DNA from: Pelagimonas sp017744045
GTDB taxonomy: Bacteria; Pseudomonadota; Alphaproteobacteria; Rhodobacterales; Rhodobacteraceae
NCBI RefSeq assembly: GCF_017744045.1
Contig: NZ_JAGHRD010000002.1
Length of the DNA stretch: 64,000 bases
Strand: one strand, 5' to 3'
Under the pieces are notes generated by a model. That model was not told where the DNA came from. It did not search any database and saw nothing but the letters and a program-made list of their open reading frames with translations. The position numbers and the translations under genes are program-made. Shown here one piece after another: positions 16,474-25,800 of the stretch; within the stretch, counting starts at the first letter, position 1, and every line of letters begins with the position of its first letter.

Positions 16474-17805
16474 ATGGAAGCCGAGACCAGTCTGATTGAC
16501 ACCGCCTTTTGGATCACATCCTTGTCAATTCTGGCCCTTTTGACCCTGTCGGCCTTTTTCTCGGGCTCGGAAACTGCGCTGACTGCCGCGTCGCGCGGCA
16601 AGTTGAAGGCCGCGCAGGACAAAGGCTCGACCGGGGCTTCGGTGGCGCTGGACATCACCGAGGATAGCGAGCGGCTGATTGGCTCGGTTTTGCTGGGCAA
16701 CAATCTGGTCAACATTCTGGCCACCTCACTGGCGACGGCATTGTTCACGCGGCTTTTTGGCGAAAGCGGCGTGGCGCTGGCAACTTTGGTGATGACACTC
16801 TTGGTGCTGATCTTTGCTGAAGTGCTGCCCAAAACCTATGCCATCACCAATCCCGAAACCGCAGCCGCCCGCGTCGCTGGCCCTATTTCGCTGGTGGTCA
16901 AACTCTTTGCCCCGGTTGTGGCGGCGGTGCGCCTGTTGGTGCGTGGCGTGCTGCGCGTTTTTGGCGTTCAGATTGACCCGGACAGCCATATCCTTGCCGT
17001 GCGCGAAGAGATTGCCGGGGCGCTGCAACTGGGCCATTCTGAAGGCGTGGTCGAAAAGGAAGACCGCGACCGGATCCTGGGCGCGCTGGATCTGGCCGAG
17101 CGCACGGTTGAGGAAATCATGCTGCATCGGTCGGGGATTGAGATGATCGATGCCGATGCCGCGCCCCAAGCCATTCTGGAACAATGCCTGCAATCCAGCC
17201 ATACTCGCCTGCCTGTGTTTCGCGATGATCCCGAAAACATCATTGGTGTGATCCATGCCAAGGATCTGCTGCGCGCCATGTATGCGCTGATCGACGAGGC
17301 CGAGACCACGGCCGGGGCGCTGCATGGGTTCAAAGTGACCGATGTGGCCATGACCCCCTATTTCGTGCCCGACACCACGTCTTTGGACGATCAGATGCGG
17401 CAATTCCTGCGCCGTCGCACTCATTTTGCGCTGGTGGTGGATGAATATGGCTCGCTCGAGGGGCTGATCACGCTCGAGGACATTCTGGAAGAGATCGTCG
17501 GCGAGATCACCGATGAATTCGATCCGGACGAGACGCAGGCAACCCGCCGCGCCGAGGATGGCGATTACCTGATCGAAGGGGCGATGACCATTCGCGACTT
17601 TAACCGCGCCACGGATTGGACACTGCCCGATGATGAGGCCAATACCGTCGCCGGTCTGGTGATTCACGAGGCGCAGATGATCCCGGTTGTGGGTCAGGTA
17701 TTCTCGTTCCACAATTTCCGGTTCCAGGTGCTGGAGCGGGAAAACAATCGCATCACCCTGCTCAAGGTGCGCCCGCTGGTTTCCCGACCTGCAAGCGAAA
17801 GCTAA
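16474..17805 (+). CDS. HlyC/CorC-family membrane protein (DUF21, CBS pair, CorC domain)
   Basis: A 443-residue membrane protein. The N-terminal DUF21 domain (about residues 8-190) has helices such as LSILALLTLSAFFSGSETAL, where the FSGSETALTA motif is diagnostic. A CBS pair covers about residues 205-335 (LPVFRDDPENIIGVIHAKDL; FALVVDEYGSLEGLITLEDI). The C-terminal CorC_HlyC domain has EGAMTIRDFNRATDW and VAGLVIHEAQMIPVVGQVF. Related proteins have been linked to magnesium or cobalt transport, with ligand sensing by the CBS pair. The older name hemolysin is not supported by function. Confidence 0.92.
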   Translation: MEAETSLIDTAFWITSLSILALLTLSAFFSGSETALTAASRGKLKAAQDKGSTGASVALDITEDSERLIGSVLLGNNLVNILATSLATALFTRLFGESGVALATLVMTLLVLIFAEVLPKTYAITNPETAAARVAGPISLVVKLFAPVVAAVRLLVRGVLRVFGVQIDPDSHILAVREEIAGALQLGHSEGVVEKEDRDRILGALDLAERTVEEIMLHRSGIEMIDADAAPQAILEQCLQSSHTRLPVFRDDPENIIGVIHAKDLLRAMYALIDEAETTAGALHGFKVTDVAMTPYFVPDTTSLDDQMRQFLRRRTHFALVVDEYGSLEGLITLEDILEEIVGEITDEFDPDETQATRRAEDGDYLIEGAMTIRDFNRATDWTLPDDEANTVAGLVIHEAQMIPVVGQVFSFHNFRFQVLERENNRITLLKVRPLVSRPASES

Positions 17806-17842
17806 CTCACGCGGCTCCTGCATTAGGTCTTGACCAAATCTG

Positions 17843-17868
17843 CCCGTGGGTCTGATTTGACCTACGGG
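17843..17868 (+). terminator. Hairpin after the CorC-type gene
   Basis: A 10-bp stem CCCGTGGGTC / GACCTACGGG with one G-T pair and loop TGATTT, 38 bp after the stop. No long T-run follows, so it is a weak terminator at best. The gap up to 18023 also holds CGACA-CAACA-TGTCG (17926-17940), a possible operator for the next gene. Confidence 0.45.
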
Positions 17869-18023
17869 TTAGGCCCCTTGAACGAACGGAAAACTGCGTT
17901 TAACCGGCAATTCACACGCCGTTCACGACACAACATGTCGCGACTGGCACGTTAAAGCGCCAATTCGCTCCTAAACTGGTCACAGCAAAGACCATGTGTT
18001 CAGGCCAAAACGGGGGGCGTTTC

Positions 18024-20435
18024 ATGAAGACCACGAGCAGAGTAGTTGTCATTGGCGGCGGTGTTGTCGGGGCGTCGGTGCTCTATCACCTGACCAAATT
18101 GGGCTGGTCTGACGTCATGCTGGTTGAACGTTCTGAATTGACCAGTGGCTCAACCTGGCACGCGGCGGGTGGGTTTCACACCCTGAATGGCGACACCAAT
18201 ATGGCGGCGCTGCAGGGCTATACGATCAATCTCTATAAAGAGCTCGAAGAGATCACCAGCATGTCTTGCGGCTTGCACCATGTTGGCGGGCTGACCCTGG
18301 CAGACAACCAGGACCGCTTTGACATGCTTTTGGCCGAGCGCGCCAAGCACCGCTATATGGGGCTGGAAACTGAGGTCTTTGGACCTGAGCAGATCAAGGA
18401 ATTTGCCCCGATCATCAACACCGATGGCATTATCGGCGCGCTTTATGATCCTTTGGATGGGCATCTTGACCCCTCGGGCACCACCCATGCCTATGCCAAG
18501 GCCGCGCGACTGGGTGGCGCGGACATTGTCACCCATACCAAGGTTATAGAGACCAATCAGCGCCCGGATGGCACCTGGGATGTGGTCACCGACAAGGGCA
18601 CGATCCACACCGAACATGTGGTCAATGCCGGTGGGCTTTGGGCGCGCGAGGTCGGAGCCATGGCAGGTGTTTATCTGCCGCTGCACCCGATGGAGCATCA
18701 ATATATCGTCACCGACGAGATCGCCGAGATCTATGAGCGCGGCACCGAACATCCGCATGTGATGGACCCGTCCGGCGAAAGCTATCTACGCCAGGAAGGG
18801 CGCGGGCTTTGCATTGGCTTCTACGAACAACCTTGCCGACCTTGGGCAGTTGACGGCACGCCTTGGGATTTTGGTCACGAATTGCTGCCTGACGATTTTG
18901 ACAAGATCGAAGACAGCATCGCCTTTGCCTATAAACGCTTCCCTGTTCTGGAAACTGCCGGGGTGAAATCGGTCATCCACGGGCCGTTTACCTTTGCGCC
19001 CGATGGCAACCCGCTGGTCGGCCCGATCCCGGGCCTGCGCGGTTATTGGAGCGCCTGTGGCGTCATGGCCGGGTTCAGCCAGGGCGGCGGTGTTGGGCTG
19101 ATGCTGGCACAATGGATGGTCGACGGAGAATGCGAACGCGACACTTCGGCGATGGATGTGGCGCGCTACGGGCGCTGGATCACGCCGGGCTATACGCTGC
19201 CCAAGGTGATCGAGAACTATCAGACTCGTTTCAGCGTGTCCTACCCCAACGAGGAACTGCCCGCCGCGCGCCCGCTGCGCACCACGCCGATGTATGACGC
19301 CTTTGACAACATGGGCGCGGTTTGGGGGCAGCAATACGGGCTTGAGGTGGTCAACTATTTCGCCGAGGGCGATGAGCCACGCTTTGAAACGCCGTCTTTC
19401 CGCCGCTCAAACGCCTTTGACGCCACCGCGCGCGAAGTCGCAGCCGTGCGCAACGCTGTCGGCATCAACGAGGTGCAGAATTTTGGCAAATATGACGTGC
19501 AAGGCCCCGGTGCCCGCGCCTGGCTTGATCGCCTGATGGCCGGTCGCATCCCTGCCCCGGGTCGGTTGTCTTTGACGCCAATGCTGTCGCCCCAAGGTCG
19601 GATCATCGGTGATTTCACCGTCAGCTGCCTCAGCGAAACCCATTTCCAGATCACCGGGTCCTATGGCGCGCAGGCCTATCACATGCGCTGGTTCATGAGC
19701 CACGAACCCGACGGCGAGGTCACGCTCGACAATGTCTCGGACCGGCGCACCGGGTTCCAGATCGCCGGGCCTCGGGCGCGCGACCTTTTGCAGGCCGTGA
19801 CGCGCGAAGACGTCTCGGACATGCGGTTCATGGATGTGCGCCAGCTGACCATTGGCCTGTCCACCGCCATCGTGCAGCGCGTCAGTTATACCGGTGACCT
19901 TGGATATGAAATCTATGTCGACGCGATGGAGCAACGCGCGCTATGGCAAGTGTTGTGGGAGGCCGGGCAAGAATTTGGCATCCGCCCCTTTGGCATGCGC
20001 GCCATGATGAGCCTGCGTCTGGACAAATTCTTTGGCTCTTGGGGGCGTGAATTCAGCCCCGACTACACCCCGGCCGAAACCGGATTGGATCGTTTTATTT
20101 CCTGGAAGAAAGACACCGATTTCATCGGTCGCGCCGCCGCCGAAGCCGAACGCAGCGCACCGCCAGAACGGGTCTCGGTCGCCTTTGAAATCGAGGCCGA
20201 GGATGCGGATGTGAACGCCTATGAACCGGTCTGGATTGATGGAAAGGTACAGGGGTTCTGCACTTCGGGCGGGTATTCGCACCATTTGGGCAAGTCCATT
20301 GCCCTGGCTTTGGTGCCCCGTGCGCTGGTCTCACCAGACATGAAGGCCGAGGTGGAAGTGCTTGGAAACATGTGCAAAGCGACGCTTTTGCCCGAACCGC
20401 TCTTTGATCAGAGTGGGGCGAGGATGCGTGGTTAA
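18024..20435 (+). CDS. FAD-dependent dimethylglycine/sarcosine dehydrogenase-like protein with GcvT domain
   Basis: An 803-residue two-domain enzyme. The N-terminal FAD oxidoreductase (about residues 1-380) has the dinucleotide-binding VVVIGGGVVGASVLYHL and GSTWHAAGG; the His in TWHAAG matches the covalent flavin attachment site of dimethylglycine dehydrogenase. A linker domain follows, then a GcvT-type tetrahydrofolate-binding half (about residues 420-800) with TGDLGYEIYV and a C-terminal barrel. Such proteins demethylate N-methylated glycines and pass the one-carbon unit to folate. The exact substrate (dimethylglycine, sarcosine or a related compound) cannot be fixed here. I chose the ATG at 18024 because it begins the FAD motif region. 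Confidence 0.9.
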   Translation: MKTTSRVVVIGGGVVGASVLYHLTKLGWSDVMLVERSELTSGSTWHAAGGFHTLNGDTNMAALQGYTINLYKELEEITSMSCGLHHVGGLTLADNQDRFDMLLAERAKHRYMGLETEVFGPEQIKEFAPIINTDGIIGALYDPLDGHLDPSGTTHAYAKAARLGGADIVTHTKVIETNQRPDGTWDVVTDKGTIHTEHVVNAGGLWAREVGAMAGVYLPLHPMEHQYIVTDEIAEIYERGTEHPHVMDPSGESYLRQEGRGLCIGFYEQPCRPWAVDGTPWDFGHELLPDDFDKIEDSIAFAYKRFPVLETAGVKSVIHGPFTFAPDGNPLVGPIPGLRGYWSACGVMAGFSQGGGVGLMLAQWMVDGECERDTSAMDVARYGRWITPGYTLPKVIENYQTRFSVSYPNEELPAARPLRTTPMYDAFDNMGAVWGQQYGLEVVNYFAEGDEPRFETPSFRRSNAFDATAREVAAVRNAVGINEVQNFGKYDVQGPGARAWLDRLMAGRIPAPGRLSLTPMLSPQGRIIGDFTVSCLSETHFQITGSYGAQAYHMRWFMSHEPDGEVTLDNVSDRRTGFQIAGPRARDLLQAVTREDVSDMRFMDVRQLTIGLSTAIVQRVSYTGDLGYEIYVDAMEQRALWQVLWEAGQEFGIRPFGMRAMMSLRLDKFFGSWGREFSPDYTPAETGLDRFISWKKDTDFIGRAAAEAERSAPPERVSVAFEIEAEDADVNAYEPVWIDGKVQGFCTSGGYSHHLGKSIALALVPRALVSPDMKAEVEVLGNMCKATLLPEPLFDQSGARMRG

Positions 20436-20504
20436 CTCAACCCAAAGGCGATTTGCCGAAAGTTTTCTCTGAGGGATTGTGCCATCTTGCTGTATGGTCC
20501 CGCC

Positions 20505-21113
20505 ATGCTTGATATCGCCATTGTGATTCCCGCCGCCGGGGCCAGCCGACGGATGCGGGGCCAGGACAAATTGCTGCAAGAAATTGACGGCGTCGCTTTG
20601 CTGCGCCGTCAGGTTGAAATGGCCTTGGCCACTGGCGCGCATGTTTGCGTCACCCTGCCCGACTATGATCACCCCCGCGCTGAGGCCCTGCAAGGGCTGC
20701 CCGTGCAGATGGTCGCAGTGCCAGATGCGGCGCTTGGCATGTCTGCCTCTTTGCGGCGTGGCGTAGGCATGTTGCCGCGTAACCTCAAAGCGGTGATGAT
20801 CCTGCCTGCGGATATGCCCGACCTGACCACCGAAGATTTGTTGACGGTCTATCAGGGGTTCCTGAACGAACCCCACCCGACCCTGCAACAGGCCACGACC
20901 GAAGACGGCACGCCCGGCCATCCTGTGCTGTTTCCCGCAGATTGCTTTACCGCGCTCATGGCGCTTGAGGGCGATCAGGGCGCGCGGCAGGTGGTCAAGG
21001 ATAACAGCTATCGCCTGCGCCGCGTCGCCCTGCCCGGCGATAACGCGCTCACCGATCTCGACACACCCGAAGCCTGGGCCGATTGGCGCGCCGAACAGGT
21101 GGCTTTGGCCTAA
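20505..21113 (+). CDS. MobA-like nucleotidyltransferase
   Basis: A 202-residue NTP transferase of the MobA/MocA type. The N-terminus has PAAGASRRMRGQDKLL, matching the LAAGxSxRMGxxK nucleotide-binding loop, and ILPADMPDLT carries the metal-binding Asp. PGHPVLFP and the DLDTPEAW end agree with CTP:molybdopterin cytidylyltransferases (MocA), which finish the cofactor of xanthine dehydrogenase-type enzymes. No molybdoenzyme gene is nearby, so the substrate stays open. It starts 69 bp after the flavoprotein gene on the same strand. Confidence 0.8.
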   Translation: MLDIAIVIPAAGASRRMRGQDKLLQEIDGVALLRRQVEMALATGAHVCVTLPDYDHPRAEALQGLPVQMVAVPDAALGMSASLRRGVGMLPRNLKAVMILPADMPDLTTEDLLTVYQGFLNEPHPTLQQATTEDGTPGHPVLFPADCFTALMALEGDQGARQVVKDNSYRLRRVALPGDNALTDLDTPEAWADWRAEQVALA

Positions 21114-21130
21114 ATCCGAGTATCGGGCTG

Positions 21131-21556
21131 TCAGCTATCCGGGCTCCATTCGGGTTGTGTGTGAAAACACATCACCCCCTCGCCCAATTGATCCCATTCG
21201 GGCCTGTCACGCTCAAAGATCACCACGTCGATCGCCAAATCCCGCGCGTCATCCATACTGCCAAGGGTCATCGTCATGTGATCCTCAGACAGGGTGTTAC
21301 AGCCATAGATCGGACTGGCGCAAATCGGGCACGAGGCTTTTGTTACTTCAGACCCGCGTGCCGACATGTATTTAAATTCCTGCACCTGCCCCGACAAGCG
21401 CACATTAGATTTTGCAAACATCGCCCCGATGCTGTGACCTGTCCCGCTAATCTTACGACATTCTTCGCAATGGCATTGCGCCACAATAACAGGCCGGCCC
21501 CGCGCCTCATAGCGCACTGCCCCACATAAACACTGCCCGCGAAACACCTTTGCCAT
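21131..21556 (-). CDS. GFA-family zinc-binding protein
   Basis: A 141-residue protein of the GFA / CENP-V family. The zinc-ligand cysteines are GQCLCGAV, CHCEECRK and CPICASP. Members have been described as glutathione-dependent formaldehyde-activating enzymes, but many have no proven activity. The ATG at 21556 begins MAKVFRGQCLCG; the open frame continues 33 bases upstream. It follows the GlxA-type regulator with a 20-bp gap on the same strand. If it does handle formaldehyde, a place near a demethylating flavoprotein would make sense; that is inference. Confidence 0.85.
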   Translation of the reverse strand: MAKVFRGQCLCGAVRYEARGRPVIVAQCHCEECRKISGTGHSIGAMFAKSNVRLSGQVQEFKYMSARGSEVTKASCPICASPIYGCNTLSEDHMTMTLGSMDDARDLAIDVVIFERDRPEWDQLGEGVMCFHTQPEWSPDS

Positions 21557-21576
21557 AAACCACCTCGATCGCCGTG

Positions 21577-22542
21577 CTAAACGCTCCAAGCCTTCAACAA
21601 CTCCGTTGGCGTCTGACCAAACTCAGCGCGAAAACACTTGGCGAAATGGCCAGCCGATTGAAACCCGCAGGCCAGCGCAACCTCAATGACTGGCATATTG
21701 GTCTGGGTCAAAAGGAAATAGGCCCGGCGCAGGCGCAAATGCATGTAATAGCGTTTCGGACTTTGTCCGAGATATTTGTTGAACAACCGTTCCAATTGCC
21801 GCGTCGACACGCCGATTTCCTGGGCGATTTGCGGCGGGGTTATGGGGTGTTCCAGATTGCCCTCCATCATCTCCAACGCTGTCAGGACCGCCGGGTTCTT
21901 GACCCGGCTGCGCGCCGAGGCCTCGGCTGATGCCACCTGTTGCACCTGTTGCATGGTGACATAGTTCATCGATTCAGACACACGGGTGGCAAACGCCTCG
22001 CCATGGTAATCCGCAACAAAACGCAAAAACAGATCAATGGCCGACACACCGCCAGAGCTGGAGCAGCGGTTGCCTTCAGCCACATAGGGCTTGGTGCTCA
22101 GTTCGATCTCCGGAAACCGCTCGCGAAAGGTGTCACGGAACTGCCAATGCAGCGTTGGTGCCTCGCCAACCGCCATCCCGGCGCTTGCCAAAACAAAGGC
22201 CCCCGTCGCCAATGCTGACAGGCGCACCCCTTGCCGAACATGGCGCGCGAGCCAGGCGTTGAGCTTGGCATTGCTCAGCGCCGCGATGACAGTGCCGCCC
22301 ACAATGACCACCTCGCTTGGGGCCTTGATCGTCTCCAAAGGCACACAGGGGAATTCGCAGCTGCCCAAAGTCGACACCGGCGTGTCCCCGGGCGCGTGAA
22401 AAGACCAGGTGAACAAGCTCCGCTCGGCCGTGTAGTTGGCGTTTTGCAACACCTCCAAGGCTGAGACCAGCGACAACAATTGATAACGTTCCATCAGGAT
22501 GAAATGGAAATGTTGCGCTGTCTTTTGCTCCACGCGAGGCAT
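21577..22542 (-). CDS. GlxA-family transcriptional regulator (DJ-1/PfpI-like plus AraC HTH)
   Basis: A 321-residue regulator. The N-terminal DJ-1/PfpI-like effector domain (about residues 10-190) includes EVVIVGGT, GVRLSALATGAFVLASAG and NRCSSSGGVSAIDLFL. The C-terminal AraC-type double helix-turn-helix (about residues 215-315) has PPQIAQEIGVSTRQLERLF and IEVALACGFQSAGHFAKCF. GbdR and CdhR, which control glycine betaine, dimethylglycine and carnitine catabolism in Pseudomonas, have this architecture. With the dimethylglycine dehydrogenase-like gene 1.1 kb away, a similar role is plausible. I chose the ATG at 22542 (MPRVEQKT); the frame upstream runs into repeat copy C. Confidence 0.88.
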   Translation of the reverse strand: MPRVEQKTAQHFHFILMERYQLLSLVSALEVLQNANYTAERSLFTWSFHAPGDTPVSTLGSCEFPCVPLETIKAPSEVVIVGGTVIAALSNAKLNAWLARHVRQGVRLSALATGAFVLASAGMAVGEAPTLHWQFRDTFRERFPEIELSTKPYVAEGNRCSSSGGVSAIDLFLRFVADYHGEAFATRVSESMNYVTMQQVQQVASAEASARSRVKNPAVLTALEMMEGNLEHPITPPQIAQEIGVSTRQLERLFNKYLGQSPKRYYMHLRLRRAYFLLTQTNMPVIEVALACGFQSAGHFAKCFRAEFGQTPTELLKAWSV

Positions 22543-22640
22543 CCTTTTGCTTGAGGTTGTCCAATACAAACCGAACCACATTCCCCAAGCCAAAGCAATG
22601 ACTTGCCCGCAAAACCGCAACGGAATAACACGCGCGCCCA

Positions 22641-22705
22641 AGGCTTCTTTGGGCCCCAAATATCCCGGGGTGAATTGGCCGCAGGCCAAGAGGGGCTGGC
22701 CCCTC
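22641..22705 (-). repeat. Intergenic repeat copy C
   Basis: Minus-strand copy: GAGGGGC-CA-GCCCCTC, the middle hairpin TTGGCC-TGC-GGCCAA (22675-22689), then TTCACCCCGGGATATTTGGG and GCCCAAAGAAGCC. It lies between the giant surface protein gene and the GlxA-type gene, in sense orientation after the former. The rest of 22543-22820 shows no gene. Confidence 0.8.
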
Positions 22706-22820
22706 CCCCGCCCGCCGCAGGCGCAAACGCCGCCGAACCAAAAACGCAGAAGGGGCAGCCCCAAGGGCCGCCCCGTCCCGGCCCACCACCTTGGCAGGGG
22801 CCGTGCTGCATATTCAGCGA

Positions 22821-25800
22821 TTACTTGGTCAGCAGAGCTGCCTCGTGCTTCTTCAGCGAACGACGCGCCGAGCCATAGGCTTTCAGACCTTCCGCATGTT
22901 CCAACTCGGGGAACAGTTCAAAGATCTCCTGACGCTGGGCGTTGCCGATACCTTTGAGGCTGTAATCACCCGGCTGGAAGCTTTCGGTCCAGGCCCCGTT
23001 CGACAGGATCACTTCGTGGTTCTCGAACATGATGTGGATATAGCTCACGCCGAGGCTTTCGACCTCATCCACACCGTCCAGACCGGTCAGGTGCTTGGCG
23101 GCAACCAGAACTTCGCGCTCTTCAAAGTACAGAGCAGTCTTGTCATTGGCGACCAGCACGCGGTGGTTTGGCGAGACCAGCAGGTCATGCTCTGGCAGGT
23201 TGTTGCCCAGCGCACCCTTTTGGATCAGGATCGGCTTGAAGTGAGGCTTGCGCGCCAGATCATGCCCGGTCAGGTCCTTGCGGCCCAGCCACTTGATTTC
23301 CTGAATGCCGTTGTCACGGGTGATGACACGGTCACCTTCCTGCAGATCTTCGACCAGACGCTCACCCGATGGGGTTGCAATCAGCGTGCCCGGAGTAAAG
23401 CAGACGATCTCTTCGATCTCGAAGAATTCCATGGTGCCGGTGACATTGCCTGCCCCGTCGAGGAATTCGATCGTGCCGTCGATACCGTTGCCATTGCTGT
23501 CCGGTGTCGCGCCATCAGCGATACGCCAGTCAACACCGCGGTCGCCAACGCCACCCAGATCCAGAATGTCATAGTCGTCCCCTTCTGCACCACCGTCTAC
23601 AGTGTCACCGATACCCGCAGGTGCGCTATCCACCTGGATCATGTCACGATCGGCACCGCCACGGATGCTATCGTCCCCGTCACCACCGTTCAGCGTGTCA
23701 TTGCCATCGCCGCCCAGCAAGGTGTCGTCATCGCCGCCACCCATGAGCAAGTCTTCGTCAATGCCACCATCCAGCAGGTCTTCACCAGAGCCACCGATCA
23801 GCGTGTCATCGTCGTCGCCACCCAGCAAGGTGTCGTCGCCCAGCGCGCCATCAATGGAGTCACGGTCGTTTTCGCTGTTCGGATCAGTCGCGTCATCGAT
23901 CTCAAGCGAGGCCGGAGCAGACCCGTCGATGAAGTCATTGCCCTGACCGCCATCCAGCGTATCGGCACCGTGACCGCCCAGGATCGAGTCATCGCCTTGA
24001 CCACCCATGACGAGGTCATCATCGATACCGGCGTCAATGGTGTCATTGTCGCCGCCACCATCGATGGTGTCGTCATCGTCACCGGTCACAATCGAGTCAT
24101 TGCCCAGGTTGCCCTGAATGCTGTCACGACCATCATCCGGGTTTGGATCGCGGTCAAAGCCGAGGCCTGCCAGGGGCGTGCCCGGACCAAAGGCCGGATC
24201 GTCATCCGGGTAATCCGAAAGCGTGTTGGTGCCCGCAAGGATGGTGTCGTCACCCGACCCACCCAGAATGGTATCCGCGCCTTGCAGATCGAACACATAG
24301 TCGTCGCCACCGCCCAGATCGACGAGGTCGTCATCAATACCCGGCAGGATGCTGTCATCGCCACCACCGGCCATAATAGTATCCGCATCATCTCCGGTTG
24401 CAATGGTGTCAGCGCCCGAGGTGCCGTCGATGGAGTCCAGATCATCCATTGGATCCGGGTCTTCGTCGAAGCCGTTCAGCGGATCAAGCGGCTGCAGACC
24501 CGGAGCAACTGGGAAGACGTCTGTGTCAATACGGCCTTCTTCAGGCTCAACAGTCACAACGATCTCACCGGTATCTGTGCCACCATTGCCGTCATCCACG
24601 GTGTAAGGGATCGTATCCTCACCGACAAAGCCATCATCCGGCGTATAGGTCACAGTGCCATCCGGGTTCAGAGTGGCGGTGCCATTGGTTGGATCACCCA
24701 CACCAGTCACCGTCAGCGGATCGCCATCCGGATCGGTGTCGTTCGCCGCAGGATCGTCAATAACAACCGGCGTGCCCTCTGGTGTGGTCGCGGTGTCATC
24801 AACAGCCGTTGGAGCCTCGTTCTCGTCTTCCGGTGTCACCGTCACAACGATCTCACCGGTATCGGTTCCACCGTTACCGTCATCCACAGTGTATGGGATG
24901 GTGTCATCACCGGTAAAGCCGTCAACCGGCGTATAGGTCACAGTACCATCCGGGTTCAGAGTGGCAGTGCCGTTGGTTGGCGTACCCACTTCGGTCACGG
25001 TCAGCGGATCGCCATCTGGGTCGGTATCGTTGGCCGATGGATCATCGATGGTGACAGGCGTACCCTCGGGTGTGGTGGCTGTGTCATCTACCGCATCAGG
25101 CGCTTCGTTCTCGTCACCCTCTGGGGTCACGGTCACAACGATCTCACCGGTATCGGTGCCGCCGTTACCGTCATCCACAGTGTAAGGGATGGTGTCATCA
25201 CCGGTAAAGCCGTCAACCGGCGTATAGGTCACAGTACCATCCGGGTTCAGAGTGGCGGTGCCATTGGTTGGCGTGCCCACACCAGTGACCGTCAGCGGAT
25301 CGCCATCTGGGTCGCTGTCGTTCGCGGCAGGATCGTCAATGGTAACCGGTGTACCCTCTTCGGTGACAGCCGTGTCATCAACCGCCACAGGAGGATCATT
25401 CTCATCCCCGTCCGGAGTCACAGTCACGGTCACAGTGGCCGTATCAGTGGCCCCATCAGGATCAGTGACTGTATAGTCAAAGGTCTCAGTCCCGGTGAAG
25501 CCAGCATCCGGCGTGTAGATAATGGTGCCGTCCACTGGATCAATGGTTGCTGTACCATTGGTCGGATCATCAACCGAGGTGATGGTCAGCGCTGTGTCAT
25601 CACCATCCGGGTCAGTGTCATTGCCGCGCACATAGATACGCACGCCAGTGTCTTCGGTTGTGGTCGCGCTGTCATCATCCGCAACGGGTGGCAAGTTACC
25701 ACCGTCATCGGCAACCGTCACAGTCACTGTTGCAGTGTCTGTGCCGCCATTACCATCGCTGATGGTGTAATCAAACGTGTCCGTACCAACGAAACCGCTA

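Noticed and set aside
24560..25480. Regularly repeated DNA blocks that could suggest a CRISPR or satellite
   Set aside because: The period of about 290 bp matches the tandem-95 protein repeats in frame, so it is coding repetition.
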